A DNA stretch of 32,318 bases, from positions 1 to 32,318 of the forward strand of contig JAQXDZ010000011.1 in NCBI GenBank assembly GCA_029251085.1, in the 5' to 3' direction. The notes beneath the pieces are model-generated. The model searched no databases and was not told where the DNA came from. It worked only from the letters and a program-made list of their open reading frames with translations. Positions 32,318-32,318 of the stretch are shown here, piece by piece; position 1 is the stretch's first letter, and the number at the start of each line of letters is the position of its first letter. The DNA comes from Mariniblastus sp. GTDB lineage: Bacteria > Planctomycetota > Planctomycetia > Pirellulales > Pirellulaceae. The position numbers and the translations under genes are program-made.

Positions 32318-32318
32318 A

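Overview
This window is chromosomal DNA from a member of the Planctomycetota, probably a marine relative of the Pirellula/Rhodopirellula lineage, although the family cannot be fixed from this stretch. The evidence is the set of phylum-typical genes: a cytochrome-c/DUF1549/DUF1553 protein overlapping a DUF1501 protein, two giant ThuA/beta-propeller/HEAT/cytochrome c fusions, a Tat-exported Gfo/Idh/MocA oxidoreductase, a DUF1080 protein, an S1 sulfatase, an SGNH (SASA) esterase, a TPR-sulfotransferase and a small membrane protein with an NPYAV motif. There are no rRNA or tRNA genes, no CRISPR array and no recognisable insertion sequence.

Layout. Positions 1-2208 (minus strand) look like one operon: a two-helix membrane protein, a radical SAM enzyme resembling the tetraether-lipid synthase (Tes, COG1964) group, and the N-terminus of an integral membrane protein resembling prolipoprotein diacylglyceryl transferase (Lgt), cut by the window edge. 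Positions 2756-4411 encode a TPR-sulfotransferase. Positions 4659-19399 form a large block for extracytoplasmic carbohydrate oxidation: an exported Gfo/Idh/MocA protein, a 1535-residue ThuA-SGNH-propeller-HEAT-azurin-cytochrome fusion, a convergent second fusion (ThuA-discoidin-propeller-HEAT-cytochrome), and the DUF1549/DUF1501 pair. Positions 19435-20757 encode an anchored coiled-coil protein. Then follow a di-heme MauG/cytochrome c peroxidase (21349-22785), a terminator-bounded pair of SASA esterase and YegS-like lipid kinase (23034-25061), a structured 1-kb gap, a secreted DUF1080 protein (26055-26684), a GAF-GGDEF diguanylate cyclase, a carotenoid-desaturase/retinol-saturase-like flavoprotein, an S1 sulfatase and a group II truncated haemoglobin.

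How the parts may work together (inference). Sulfatase, SASA esterase, ThuA, Gfo/Idh/MocA and DUF1080 domains fit stripping of sulfate and acyl groups from marine glycans, followed by glycoside oxidation and 3-keto-glycoside cleavage in the periplasm-like compartment. The c-type haemes and the azurin domain would carry the electrons away. The most novel candidate is the radical SAM/Lgt-like/small membrane protein operon, which looks like an uncharacterised lipid- or lipoprotein-modifying system. The radical SAM enzyme appears to have lost two cysteines that I recall as conserved in its relatives. A second lead is the structured 25062-26054 gap, which holds three consecutive hairpins and a pair of mutually exclusive hairpins.
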